Assembly: GCA_051011575.1 (NCBI GenBank)
Contig: JBPCTR010000207.1
Coordinates: forward strand, 1 to 7,536
DNA from: SHLQ01 sp051011575
GTDB lineage: Bacteria > Actinomycetota > Acidimicrobiia > Acidimicrobiales > SHLQ01
Length of the DNA: 7,536 bases
Reading direction: 5' to 3'
The notes beneath the pieces are model-generated. The model did not search any database. It was not told where the DNA came from and was given only the letters and a program-made list of their open reading frames with translations. This document shows positions 1-6,730 of this stretch, piece after piece. The number at the start of each line of letters is the position of its first letter. Within the stretch, counting starts at the first letter, position 1. Made by a program: the position numbers and the translations under genes.

Positions 1-50
1 CCATAGGTGAGGTCTCGACCAATATCTAATCCAAAGGTGAGATATCGGTC
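1..50. repeat. 20-bp imperfect direct repeat upstream of the ABC exporter operon
   Basis: Positions 1-20 and 31-50 are related direct repeats: 15 of 20 bases match by eye, with the shared core AGGTGAG at 5-11 and 35-41. The copies are offset by exactly 30 bp, close to three helical turns, so a protein bound to both would sit on one face of the DNA. Between them is the AT-rich stretch AATATCTAAT (21-30). Smaller symmetries overlap: ATATCT (22-27) is inverted against AGATAT (40-45), and the second copy contains the palindrome GATATC (41-46). Tandem operators for a local regulator of the exporter are a reasonable inference, but no regulator gene lies in the window. Confidence 0.4.
25..30 (+). 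promoter_or_regulatory. candidate -10 element for the ABC exporter operon
   Basis: TCTAAT matches the sigma-70 type -10 consensus at five of six positions. It lies in the only AT-rich stretch before the exporter genes, about 60 nt upstream of the first start codon and between the two direct-repeat copies. A -35 box would fall at or beyond the left edge of the window, and I see no good one. The call rests on a single hexamer and on location. Confidence 0.2.
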
Positions 51-88
51 GCCCCGATGGCAACGATCGTCGGGCCGACCCGCGTAGC

Positions 89-1852
89 GTGGACCCGATG
101 CGGACCCTCCGAACGATCTGGCCGTGGATGCGGCCGTATCGCCGCTACATGATCGCGGGGCTGGGCGCCTCGTTCGTGGGCGTACTCATTAATCTCGCGA
201 TCCCACTGCTCACCTCGCGGATCATCGACGACGGCATCGCGATGGACGACAGCGACCTCGTCGGACGAACGGCAGCACTGATGATCGTGCTGATCCTTGC
301 GGGGATGGGCGCGTCGGCCGGGGCGAGTGTGCTCGGCGTTCACCTCGCGTCCAATACCGTCACCGATCTCCGCCGCGATCTGTACAGCCACGTACAACAC
401 CTGTCGTTCGGCAATTTGGATCGCCTCACCTCCGGCGAGATACTCACCCGTCTCACCAGCGACATGACGAAGGTGACCACGCTCCTCTCGATCGGTGTGT
501 CGTTCGTGGCGCAGATCCCGTTCATGTTCTTCGGTGCCCTCGCCGCCATCGTGCTGATCGACGTGTCGCTCGTGCCCATCGTGTTCGTCATGCTGCCGAT
601 CATCGCCCTGCTCGTGTGGTTCGTGATCGTCAGATCGAACGTGTTGTACGACCTCGTCCAAGGGCGGCTCGACCGACTCAACACGGTCCTGCGGGAGAAC
701 ATTCAGGGCGCCGAGGTCATCAAAGCGTTCGTCCGCCAGGACCACGAAATCGATCGGTTCGACCAGGCAGCAGGCGACCTCGCCGAGGACGCAACCACGG
801 TGAACCAGCTCGTCGCGTCGATGTTCCCGACGCTGCTCGCTGTCTCTTCGCTCGGCATTGCTGCGGTGTTGTGGATTGGCGGAGCCAACGTGATCGACGG
901 CGACCTCAGCCAGGGCGAGCTCGTCGCCTTCATCCAGTTCATGTCACTCGTGGCGATGCCCACGATCTTCTTTGCCTTCCTCCAGCCGATGATCTCCGCT
1001 GCAGCTGCCTCGATCACGCGTATCAGCGAGGTGCTCGCCGCCGAGCCCAAGGTGCCGTCGATGGATGGCTGCATCGACCTGGACGCAAGCCTGCCGGCGA
1101 TCGACGTGTCGTTCGAGAACGTGAGCTTTCAGTACGACGGAATTGCCGGTGGCGAGTTGGGGACCGACTGCGCACTGCGAGACGTGTCGCTGCACATTCC
1201 GGGCGGCCGCAAAGTGGCGATCCTCGGTGCGACCGGCTCGGGGAAGTCGACGCTGGTCAACCTCATCCCCCGCTTCTACGACGCAACCCATGGAACGGTC
1301 CGGGTCGGCGGTGTCGACGTTCGACAGCTCTCGAAGAGCTCGCTCCGCCTCCAGATCGGCATAGCGCTGCAAGAGCCTTACCTGTTCAGCGGGACGGTGG
1401 CGGAGAGCCTGCGCTTCGGCCGACCCGACGCGACCGACGACGAGGTCGTACAGGCGGCCAAAGCCGCCCAGGCCCACGACTTCATCATGGAGATGCCCGA
1501 CGGGTACGAGTCGCAGCTGGCACAGGCCGGCTCAAATCTGTCGGGCGGCCAACGGCAACGCTTGTCGATCGCGCGCACCCTCCTCGCCGGGCCCAAGATC
1601 CTCATCTTCGATGACTCGACCAGTGCGGTAGACCTCGAGACCGAGGCACGCATCCAGGAAGTGTTCGAGAGCCTGACGGGCGTGACCGTGATTCTCGTGG
1701 CGCAGCGCATCAGCACGGCACTGGGCGCCGACGAGATCGTGGTGCTCGACGACGGCCGACTGGCGGCGCAGGGTACTCACGCCGACCTTCTTGAACGTTC
1801 CGAGATCTATCGCGACATCTACCGAAGCCAGCTCGGGGAGCCGGTGTCGTGA
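89..1852 (+). CDS. ABC exporter half-transporter, degenerate-site subunit (TMD-NBD)
   Basis: 587-residue half-transporter of the type IV (ABCB/MdlB-like) exporter family, a usual length. Residues about 21-310 hold six predicted membrane helices (roughly 21-46, 59-83, 137-157, 159-181, 245-265, 276-300). The ATP-binding domain follows: Walker A GATGSGKST (380-388), Q-loop Gln428, signature LSGGQ (484-488), Walker B ending Asp508. The residue after Walker B, normally the catalytic Glu, is Asp509, and the switch His is replaced by Gln539 (VAQRIST). This is the pattern of the degenerate subunit in heterodimeric exporters such as TM287/288 and BmrCD. The loop after the A-loop region (FQYDG) is about 7 residues longer than in the partner. 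It overlaps the next gene by 4 nt (GTGA), so the two are co-translated. The start is GTG at 89; an ATG at codon 4 (98) is an alternative, and neither has a strong Shine-Dalgarno. An in-frame TGA at 38-40 rules out a longer form. Substrate unknown; drug or lipid export is typical for the family. Confidence 0.93.
   Translation: MDPMRTLRTIWPWMRPYRRYMIAGLGASFVGVLINLAIPLLTSRIIDDGIAMDDSDLVGRTAALMIVLILAGMGASAGASVLGVHLASNTVTDLRRDLYSHVQHLSFGNLDRLTSGEILTRLTSDMTKVTTLLSIGVSFVAQIPFMFFGALAAIVLIDVSLVPIVFVMLPIIALLVWFVIVRSNVLYDLVQGRLDRLNTVLRENIQGAEVIKAFVRQDHEIDRFDQAAGDLAEDATTVNQLVASMFPTLLAVSSLGIAAVLWIGGANVIDGDLSQGELVAFIQFMSLVAMPTIFFAFLQPMISAAAASITRISEVLAAEPKVPSMDGCIDLDASLPAIDVSFENVSFQYDGIAGGELGTDCALRDVSLHIPGGRKVAILGATGSGKSTLVNLIPRFYDATHGTVRVGGVDVRQLSKSSLRLQIGIALQEPYLFSGTVAESLRFGRPDATDDEVVQAAKAAQAHDFIMEMPDGYESQLAQAGSNLSGGQRQRLSIARTLLAGPKILIFDDSTSAVDLETEARIQEVFESLTGVTVILVAQRISTALGADEIVVLDDGRLAAQGTHADLLERSEIYRDIYRSQLGEPVS
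1835..1840 (+). promoter_or_regulatory. ribosome binding site for the second ABC subunit
   Basis: GGGGAG lies 8 nt before the GTG at 1849, inside the last codons of the first ABC gene. It supports the GTG that overlaps the upstream TGA as the true start, and translational coupling of the two subunits, which helps equimolar synthesis of a heterodimer. Confidence 0.6.
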
Positions 1853-3675
1853 CGTCGGTGCAGAGCCAACGCGGCAGTTCCGACCTGGCGAGTCGTCGCG
1901 GTCCGGGTGGCCCGAGCGATCCCACGGCCAAGCGCGACCGAAACTCCGGTCGGACGTTACGCCGGCTCGTCGACTACCTCCATCCGTGGCGCGCGCAGGT
2001 AGCGGTTGCTGGTGCACTCGTCATCGTTTCGTCGGTGGCATCCCTCATGGCGCCCTGGCTCCAGGGTCTGGCTATCGACGAGTTCATCGCCGAGGGCGAT
2101 CGCAGCGGTCTGGAGGCGATCGTCCTCGTCCTCGTCGGCGTGTATCTGATTTCGTGGGGCGCGGGCGTCGTGTACAGCCGAATGATCGCCGGGATCGCCC
2201 AGCGCGTGTTGTTGGAGCTGCGCGAACAGCTCGCACGCAGGCTTCAGAAGTTGTCGATCGGCTTCCTCGACCGGAACCGCACCGGCGATCTCATGAGCAG
2301 GGTCACAAACGATGTCGACGCAGTCGACCTGCTGCTGAGCCAGAACCTGCTCACGATGCTCTGGGCAACGGTCGAGATCATCTCGCTACTGGTGATCATG
2401 TCGGTCCTCGACTGGCGGCTGACCCTGGCGGTGCTCATCCCGGTACCGATCGCGATGTACATCGTGAAGAAGCTCGGCGAAATGTCGGGGCCGCGCTTCA
2501 CCGAACTCCAACGTTCGATCGGCGCGCTGAACGCCACTGCCGAGGAGCGACTGTCGGGTCAACGGACGGTGATCGCCCTCGATCGACAGGATCACACCGA
2601 TGCCGAGTTCGCCGAGGTGAACGAGCAGACCCGCGACAAGGGCATTCGGGCCGGAACGATCACGGCGGTGATGATGCCGATCATGTTCGGCCTGGGGAAT
2701 CTGAGCACCGTGTCGGCGGTCAGTGTCGGCGCGTGGTTGGCCGTCACCGACAGCGGCGTCACGATCGGGTTGATTGCCGCGTTCGTGAGCTATGCCGGCC
2801 GGGTGGGCCGGCCGTTGGGTCGGATCTCCGGCACGATCACGTCGATCTTCTCCGCCCTCGCGGGCGGCACTCGAATCTTCGAGCTGCTCGACGAAGAGCC
2901 CGACCTGATCGACTCCCCCGGCGCCCCTGTTCTCCCCCCGGTCGAAGGTCGAGTCGTGTTCGACCACGTGGACTTCGAATACGTCGAGGGCCAACCCGTG
3001 CTGCGCGACGTGAGCTTCGTGGCCGAGCCGGGGCAGATGATCGGCCTGGTCGGGCCCACCGGTGCCGGCAAGTCGACGATCATCAACGTGCTCAATCGGT
3101 TCTACGACATTTCGTCGGGGACGGTGAGCGTCGATGGCCACGACATCGCATCGGTACAGATGGATTCGCTGCGCGAACAGCTCGGCATCGTATTGCAACG
3201 CACCTATCTGTTCACCGACACGGTGCGAAACAACATCCGGTTCGGCCGGCTCGACGCCACCGAAGCCGAGATCGAGGCCGCCGCCGCACTCGCCAACGCC
3301 GACCATTTCATTCGAGCACTCCCCCAGGGCTACGACACCATCGTGTCCGAGGGCGGCAGCAACCTCTCGCTGGGTCAGCGCCAGCTCGTCGCCATCGCCC
3401 GGGCGGCGATTGCCGACCCAGCACTCCTCGTGCTCGACGAGGCCACGAGTTCGGTAGACACCCGGACTGAACGCCAGCTCCAGGACGCATTGCTCAACCT
3501 CATGGAGGGCCGCACGAGTTTCGTGATCGCCCATCGGCTGTCGACCGTGCGCGACGCCGATCAGATCCTCGTGATCCAGGACGGCCGGATCTCCGAACGC
3601 GGTACCCACGACGAGTTGCTCGAGGTCGAGGGGTTCTACCACCAGCTCTACACAAGTCAGTTCCGCGGCCGGTAA
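1849..3675 (+). CDS. ABC exporter half-transporter, catalytic subunit (TMD-NBD)
   Basis: 608-residue half-transporter, partner of the preceding gene. Residues 1-45 are a hydrophilic, probably disordered extension. Six membrane helices follow (about 50-74, 88-110, 168-186, 190-207, 270-300, 304-326). The ATP-binding domain has Walker A GPTGAGKST (402-410), Q-loop Gln450, Walker B ending Asp530 with catalytic Glu531, and switch His562 (IAHRLST), all canonical. The signature is altered: LSLGQ (506-510) instead of LSGGQ. In a head-to-tail dimer this signature would face the partner's degenerate Walker B, while this subunit's intact Walker B would face the partner's canonical LSGGQ. That gives one consensus and one degenerate ATP site, so the pair is almost certainly an obligate heterodimer. 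Leu37 is encoded by TTA, a rare codon in GC-rich actinobacteria. The start is the GTG overlapping the upstream TGA. Substrate cannot be read from sequence. Confidence 0.94.
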   Translation: MTSVQSQRGSSDLASRRGPGGPSDPTAKRDRNSGRTLRRLVDYLHPWRAQVAVAGALVIVSSVASLMAPWLQGLAIDEFIAEGDRSGLEAIVLVLVGVYLISWGAGVVYSRMIAGIAQRVLLELREQLARRLQKLSIGFLDRNRTGDLMSRVTNDVDAVDLLLSQNLLTMLWATVEIISLLVIMSVLDWRLTLAVLIPVPIAMYIVKKLGEMSGPRFTELQRSIGALNATAEERLSGQRTVIALDRQDHTDAEFAEVNEQTRDKGIRAGTITAVMMPIMFGLGNLSTVSAVSVGAWLAVTDSGVTIGLIAAFVSYAGRVGRPLGRISGTITSIFSALAGGTRIFELLDEEPDLIDSPGAPVLPPVEGRVVFDHVDFEYVEGQPVLRDVSFVAEPGQMIGLVGPTGAGKSTIINVLNRFYDISSGTVSVDGHDIASVQMDSLREQLGIVLQRTYLFTDTVRNNIRFGRLDATEAEIEAAAALANADHFIRALPQGYDTIVSEGGSNLSLGQRQLVAIARAAIADPALLVLDEATSSVDTRTERQLQDALLNLMEGRTSFVIAHRLSTVRDADQILVIQDGRISERGTHDELLEVEGFYHQLYTSQFRGR

Positions 3676-3728
3676 CCGCGCGAGATCCGCCACCGCTGTC
3701 GAGTACCCGCTCGCCTCTGAGATTTTCT

Positions 3729-3759
3729 TCGACAGAGCTCCCAGCCCCAGGGCTACTGT
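3729..3759 (+). promoter_or_regulatory. candidate promoter of the PhoX/DUF839 gene
   Basis: TCGACA (3729-3734) resembles the -35 box TTGACA at five of six positions. TACTGT (3754-3759) fits the TANNNT form of actinobacterial -10 boxes. The spacer is 19 nt, longer than ideal. Transcription would begin near 3766, giving a leader of about 58 nt that contains the hairpin at 3784-3805. The upstream -35 half also overlaps one arm of a 7-bp inverted repeat (CTGTCGA at 3696-3702, TCGACAG at 3729-3735). Low confidence. Confidence 0.25.
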
Positions 3760-3783
3760 GCGAACAGCGAGCACGTCGAACGG

Positions 3784-3805
3784 TTCCCCCGTTCCTGCGG
3801 GGGAA
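3784..3805 (+). promoter_or_regulatory. leader hairpin just upstream of the DUF839 ribosome binding site
   Basis: TTCCCCC (3784-3790) and GGGGGAA (3799-3805) form a perfect 7-bp stem around an 8-nt loop, GTTCCTGC. It ends 5 nt before the G-run that begins the Shine-Dalgarno. There is no T-tract, so it is unlikely to be an intrinsic terminator of the ABC operon. The left arm could alternatively pair TCCCC (3785-3789) with GGGGA (3810-3814), which overlaps the Shine-Dalgarno. The leader could therefore switch between an open and a masked ribosome site; that is inference. Confidence 0.45.
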
Positions 3806-3811
3806 GACAGG

Positions 3812-3816
3812 GGAGG
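3812..3816 (+). promoter_or_regulatory. ribosome binding site deciding the DUF839 start
   Basis: GGAGG lies 7 nt before the ATG at 3824, the strongest Shine-Dalgarno in the window. It fixes the start at 3824, not the upstream in-frame GTG at 3758. Starting at 3824 also puts the Tat twin-arginine at residues 6-7, as expected for an export signal. Confidence 0.85.
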
Positions 3817-3823
3817 AAACCTC

Positions 3824-5287
3824 ATGGAGTCAATCGATCGTCGTAATTTTATTCGCAAGTCTGCGCTGGCGGTTGCCGGCGGCGCGGCTCTGGCGGGACC
3901 TTTCCAAGGGTTTGTCGCTCTTGAGGCCGGTGCCAGTCCGAGACGTAAGGCGAGCCTGGGGGCACTGTCGGACAAACCGGATCTTCGGGACGGAGTCGTT
4001 CGAATGGCACTACCCGATGGGTACACATATCGCTCGCTCGGACTGACGGGCAGCATCATGTCCGACGGTGCTGCGACGCCGGGCCGCCAGGACGGTATGG
4101 CCGCATTCCGCGGGCCCCGTGGCACCATCCGCGTTGTTCGCAATCACGAGGTCCGCGGAGAGGGAACCCCTATGGGTGGTTCTCCCGCCGACATCGCCAA
4201 GGCGTACGACGGCAACACACTCGGTGGCACGTCCACACTGGAGATCGACCAGAAGAGCCGCGAGCTGACCGCAGACTGGGTCAGCCTCACCGGGACGGCG
4301 GTGAACTGCGCGGGCGGGCCCACGCCGTGGGGCACGTGGATCAGCTGTGAGGAGACGGTCAACGGACCAGACCTCGGCCCCGACTTCACCGGGAGCGATG
4401 GCCCGGCGTCGTTCGAGCGTCACGGCTACGTCTACGAAGTCGATCCCAGCTGGGGGCCCAGTGAGATGGCGACCGCTGTTCCCGTTCGCAATGCGGGAAG
4501 AATCGCTCACGAGGCCGTCGCGTACGACCGCAACACGCGGGCGCTCTACCAAACCGAGGACAATTTCGAGTTTCCGTCCGGCATCTACCGCTACCTGCCG
4601 CCCGACAATCCGATGCAGACGAAGCGCCTGAGCGACGGCGGGCAACTCGAGATGCTCCGCGTCGTCGGGAGCCCGTGCGCAGAGCTCGGGCTCGTTCAGG
4701 GAACCGGTTCCAGCTTTGCGGTCGACTGGGTGGCGATCGACCAGCCTGACTTCGACTTCGGCGACGGCGCGGGAGTCGACAACGACACCGGGATTCAAGT
4801 CGTCGGACAACAGGGATTCGCTCAGGGGGCAGCGAAGTTCGCCCGCCCCGAGGGCATGTGGGAACGGGCGGGGCTGATCTATTTCACCTGCACCCGCGGC
4901 GGCGCAACACAGCTCGACGGCAATCGATTCGGCGAGTACGGAAACGGATTCGGCCAGGTGTGGGTGCTCGACCCTCGCAGCAACGAGCTCACGCTCATCT
5001 TCGAGTCGCCAGGGCCAGACGTACTCGACCTGCCCGACAACATGACGCTGTCGGCACGCGGCAACATCATCCTCTGCGAAGACGGCTCGACGGACAACCT
5101 CATTCGCTGCCTCACCCCCGACGGCGAGTTGTTCGATTTCGCCCAGAACATGATCGCCGGTGAGGAGCGGCAGGAGTTTGCTGGGGCGTGTTTCAGCCCC
5201 GACAACAAGACGCTTTTCGTGAACATCCAGTTCGCCAACGGCCTGACCTTTGCCATCTGGCGCGAACACGGAGGCACGTTCCTCTGA
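3824..5287 (+). CDS. Tat-exported PhoX/DUF839-family protein
   Basis: 487-residue secreted protein of the DUF839 (PF05787) family, which includes PhoX alkaline phosphatases. The N-terminus is a Tat signal: DRRNFIRK (5-12), an Ala/Gly-rich hydrophobic stretch (14-33) and a plausible signal-peptidase site after Ala37 (AGA). Family landmarks follow in order: RNHE (Asn107-His108-Glu109), NCAGG-TPWGTW (Cys162 onward), SCEE (Cys175-Glu176-Glu177), AHEAVAYD (His229-Glu230), TEDN (Glu245), PEGMW (Glu343), LPDN (to Asn406), LCEDG (Cys418-Glu419-Asp420). In characterised PhoX a cysteine and several acidic residues bind an Fe/Ca cluster; Cys162 and these Glu/Asp residues are the likely equivalents, by analogy only. 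Tat export fits a protein that folds with its metals before export. It is shorter than the roughly 600-700 residues of proteobacterial PhoX, so phosphatase activity is not assured. It appears monocistronic, with its own leader, and converges on the next gene. Confidence 0.88.
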   Translation: MESIDRRNFIRKSALAVAGGAALAGPFQGFVALEAGASPRRKASLGALSDKPDLRDGVVRMALPDGYTYRSLGLTGSIMSDGAATPGRQDGMAAFRGPRGTIRVVRNHEVRGEGTPMGGSPADIAKAYDGNTLGGTSTLEIDQKSRELTADWVSLTGTAVNCAGGPTPWGTWISCEETVNGPDLGPDFTGSDGPASFERHGYVYEVDPSWGPSEMATAVPVRNAGRIAHEAVAYDRNTRALYQTEDNFEFPSGIYRYLPPDNPMQTKRLSDGGQLEMLRVVGSPCAELGLVQGTGSSFAVDWVAIDQPDFDFGDGAGVDNDTGIQVVGQQGFAQGAAKFARPEGMWERAGLIYFTCTRGGATQLDGNRFGEYGNGFGQVWVLDPRSNELTLIFESPGPDVLDLPDNMTLSARGNIILCEDGSTDNLIRCLTPDGELFDFAQNMIAGEERQEFAGACFSPDNKTLFVNIQFANGLTFAIWREHGGTFL

Positions 5288-5304
5288 GCCACATCGCCTG
5301 AGTC

Positions 5305-5736
5305 CTAGTCGGCGAGGTCCTTTGCCGACACGACCTTGTCCATCGACAGGCGCACGACATACTCGCCGGGTACGCCGTTGCGCCGGCCGTAGGCCTCGGC
5401 GTTCTCGGCGCCCATGTAGCGGCCCCCGATCTCGCCTGCGATGGCGACGAGGTCGGGGGCGTCGGCGGTGAGCGAGACCGATCCTTCGATCATCACGAAC
5501 GAGTAGGGCGGGTGCGGGTCGTCGACCGAGAGTGCGGCCCTCCCCTCCCGCGCCAGGTTCCGGCCCTTCACCGACTCCTCGTGGGTGTTGAACACGATGT
5601 GCCCGTCCTTCAGCACGAACCAGATCGGAGCCACATGCGGCCTTCCGTCGGCCCGCACGGTGGCGAGCTTGCCGGTGCGGGTTCCGGTCATGAGGAATTC
5701 GGTGACTTCAGCGGGAGACATCGGTGAGTACGGCAT
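5305..5736 (-). CDS. PPOX-class split-barrel oxidoreductase, probably F420-dependent
   Basis: 143-residue single-domain protein of the pyridoxamine-5'-phosphate-oxidase-like FMN/F420-binding split-barrel family, a typical length. Diagnostic stretches are TGKLATVRADGRPHVAPIWF (21-40), the strand IVFNTHEESVKGRNL (47-61, with Lys58 in a position often used to bind cofactor phosphate), ALSVDDPHPPYSFVMIEG (68-85) and the C-terminal strand YVVRLSMDKVVS (126-137). The pattern is closest to the actinobacterial group annotated as PPOX-class F420-dependent (Rv1155-like), which reduces or binds small molecules using F420H2. No F420 biosynthesis gene is in the window, so FMN remains possible. The gene starts 13 nt after the stop of the flavin reductase and has no clear Shine-Dalgarno, which points to translational coupling and operon membership. 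A second ATG at codon 6 (5721) is a possible alternative start. Substrate unknown. Confidence 0.85.
   Translation of the reverse strand: MPYSPMSPAEVTEFLMTGTRTGKLATVRADGRPHVAPIWFVLKDGHIVFNTHEESVKGRNLAREGRAALSVDDPHPPYSFVMIEGSVSLTADAPDLVAIAGEIGGRYMGAENAEAYGRRNGVPGEYVVRLSMDKVVSAKDLAD
5308..5329. terminator. weak hairpin at the convergent gene junction
   Basis: GTCGGC (5308-5313) and GCCGAC (5324-5329) form a 6-bp stem with a 10-nt loop just past the 17-nt gap between the two converging stop codons. It lies within the 3' end of the PPOX gene. There is no T-tract on either strand, so it is a poor intrinsic terminator. It is listed because no better terminator is visible between these convergent genes. 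Confidence 0.2.
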
Positions 5737-5749
5737 GGGGTCAAGTGTT

Positions 5750-6715
5750 TCAGACGGTCTTCAGGTACTGGTGCACGAGGTTGATGGCCGTCGCTCCCTG
5801 CCCAACGGCCGAGGCCACTCTTCGCACCACACCTTCCCGCACGTCACCAACGGCGAAGATTCCCGGCACACTCGTCTCGAGCATGTACGGCCCTCGTTTG
5901 AGGGTCCAGCTGCGGGGCAGTACGCCGTCCTCCATGAGATCAGGACCGGTGAGAATGAATCCGGACGGGTTCCGTGCGACGGTGTCGCCCAGGAAGTCGG
6001 TGTGAGGCTTGGCGCCGATGAACAGGAAGAGTGCGGCTGCGTCGATGGTCTCGATATCGCCGGTGGAGTTGTTGGTGATCTCGAGTTGCTCCAGTCCCTC
6101 GTTTCCGTGAACGGCCGTGACCGCCGACTCGGTACGGAGGTCGATGTTGTCCGTCGACTCGATCTGGTTGATCAGATACTGCGACATGCCCTTGTTGAGA
6201 TTCGGACCTCGAACGATCATCGTGACCTGAGACGCAAATCGTGAGAAGTGCATTGCGGCCTGGCCGGCGCTGTTCGCCCCACCCACCACGAACACGTGCC
6301 GACCGCGATAGTTGGCCGCCTCGGTCATCGCCGCGCCGTAGTAGATCCCGGCTCCGGTCAGTTCTTTCACGCCCGGCACATCGAGGGTGCGCACCGATAC
6401 GCCGGACGCGATCACCAGGGCATGGCAGCTGATGGTTCGACCGTCGGTGAGGGTCACGGTTCGATATGGATCGGCCACGTCGATGGACGTGACCTCCTGT
6501 GCGGTCAGGATCTCGGCACCGAGTCGCGAGGCCTGGGTGGTTGCGCGCCGGGCGAGGTCGACCCCACTCACGCCGTTCGGGAACCCGAGGTAGTTCTCGA
6601 TCCTCGAGCTCGTCCCGGCCTGCCCGCCGGTCGTGTCCTTGTCGACGAGAAGCGTGCGCAGCCCTTCGCTCGCCCCGTACACGGCGGCGCCGAGCCCGCC
6701 AGGCCCGGCGCCCAA
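5750..6715 (-). CDS. thioredoxin-reductase-like FAD/NAD(P) oxidoreductase, severed from its receiver half
   Basis: 321 residues from a TTG start. Two-dinucleotide-fold flavoprotein of the thioredoxin reductase type. The FAD motif GAGPGG starts at residue 2, followed by GGQAGTSSRIENYLGFP (30-46), the NAD(P) motif GGANSAG (145-151) and the second FAD motif GIFAVGDVR (285-293). The redox CxxC of true thioredoxin reductases is absent; the corresponding stretch reads GIYYGAAMTEA (123-133). It therefore cannot pass electrons through a disulfide in the usual way. The frame is continuous with the upstream receiver ORF; only the TAG at 6728-6730 divides them. The TTG start removes the first beta strand (DGIIL), which normally precedes GxGxxG, so a free-standing product would probably bind FAD poorly. 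AGGA (6729-6726) lies 10 nt before the TTG and could allow reinitiation. The full family protein would be about 553 residues. It may be a split gene, a readthrough product or the 3' half of a broken gene. Confidence 0.8.
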   Translation of the reverse strand: MGAGPGGLGAAVYGASEGLRTLLVDKDTTGGQAGTSSRIENYLGFPNGVSGVDLARRATTQASRLGAEILTAQEVTSIDVADPYRTVTLTDGRTISCHALVIASGVSVRTLDVPGVKELTGAGIYYGAAMTEAANYRGRHVFVVGGANSAGQAAMHFSRFASQVTMIVRGPNLNKGMSQYLINQIESTDNIDLRTESAVTAVHGNEGLEQLEITNNSTGDIETIDAAALFLFIGAKPHTDFLGDTVARNPSGFILTGPDLMEDGVLPRSWTLKRGPYMLETSVPGIFAVGDVREGVVRRVASAVGQGATAINLVHQYLKTV

Positions 6716-6727
6716 GATGATCCCGTC

Positions 6728-6730
6728 CTA
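6728..6730 (-). other. in-frame amber codon between receiver/Grx-like and reductase modules
   Basis: On the minus strand the frame reads E-A-W-E-P-F, TAG, D-G-I-I-L-G-A-G-P-G-G. The codons from GTG 7411 to TGA 5750 are open except for this TAG (codon 228 of 554). From memory, related actinobacterial proteins are uninterrupted here and carry a tyrosine followed by Asp, just before the FAD strand. TAC or TAT to TAG is one base change. Both sides keep full family conservation with no sign of decay, which suggests a recent mutation, a sequence error, or a tolerated or recoded stop. Confidence 0.8.

Noticed and set aside
26..745. 239-codon minus-strand frame antisense to the first ABC gene
   Set aside because: His/Asp/Arg/Glu-rich composition typical of the antisense frame of GC-rich coding DNA, with no family resemblance.
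1791..3470. 559-codon plus-strand frame overlapping the second ABC gene
   Set aside because: Extremely Arg-rich translation with no domain motifs, fully overlapping a gene with complete ABC exporter motifs in another frame.
3664..3680. CGCGG/CCGCG stem overlapping the stop codon of the second ABC gene, considered as a terminator
   Set aside because: Only 5 bp with a 7-nt loop and no T-tract; too weak to call as a terminator in a GC-rich sequence.
3781..3808. A 28-nt stretch with a G/C stem resembling an actinobacterial type I-E CRISPR repeat
   Set aside because: It occurs once, with no second copy, no spacer-length periodicity and no cas gene in the window. It is better read as a leader hairpin in front of the DUF839 ribosome site.
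2386..4143. 585-codon open frame on the minus strand antisense to the second ABC gene
   Set aside because: It is a GC-bias shadow: low-complexity composition rich in Arg, Asp and His, no recognisable domain, and it crosses a real intergenic region and two well-supported genes.
4010..5269. 419-codon minus-strand frame antisense to the DUF839 gene
   Set aside because: No recognisable motif. The opposite strand carries a complete DUF839 protein with signal peptide and ribosome site.
6728..6730. Selenocysteine or pyrrolysine insertion at the internal stop
   Set aside because: The codon is TAG, not TGA, which excludes selenocysteine. The position is normally an aromatic residue, not a catalytic one, and nothing suggests pyrrolysine machinery. 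A mutation, a split or plain amber suppression is simpler.
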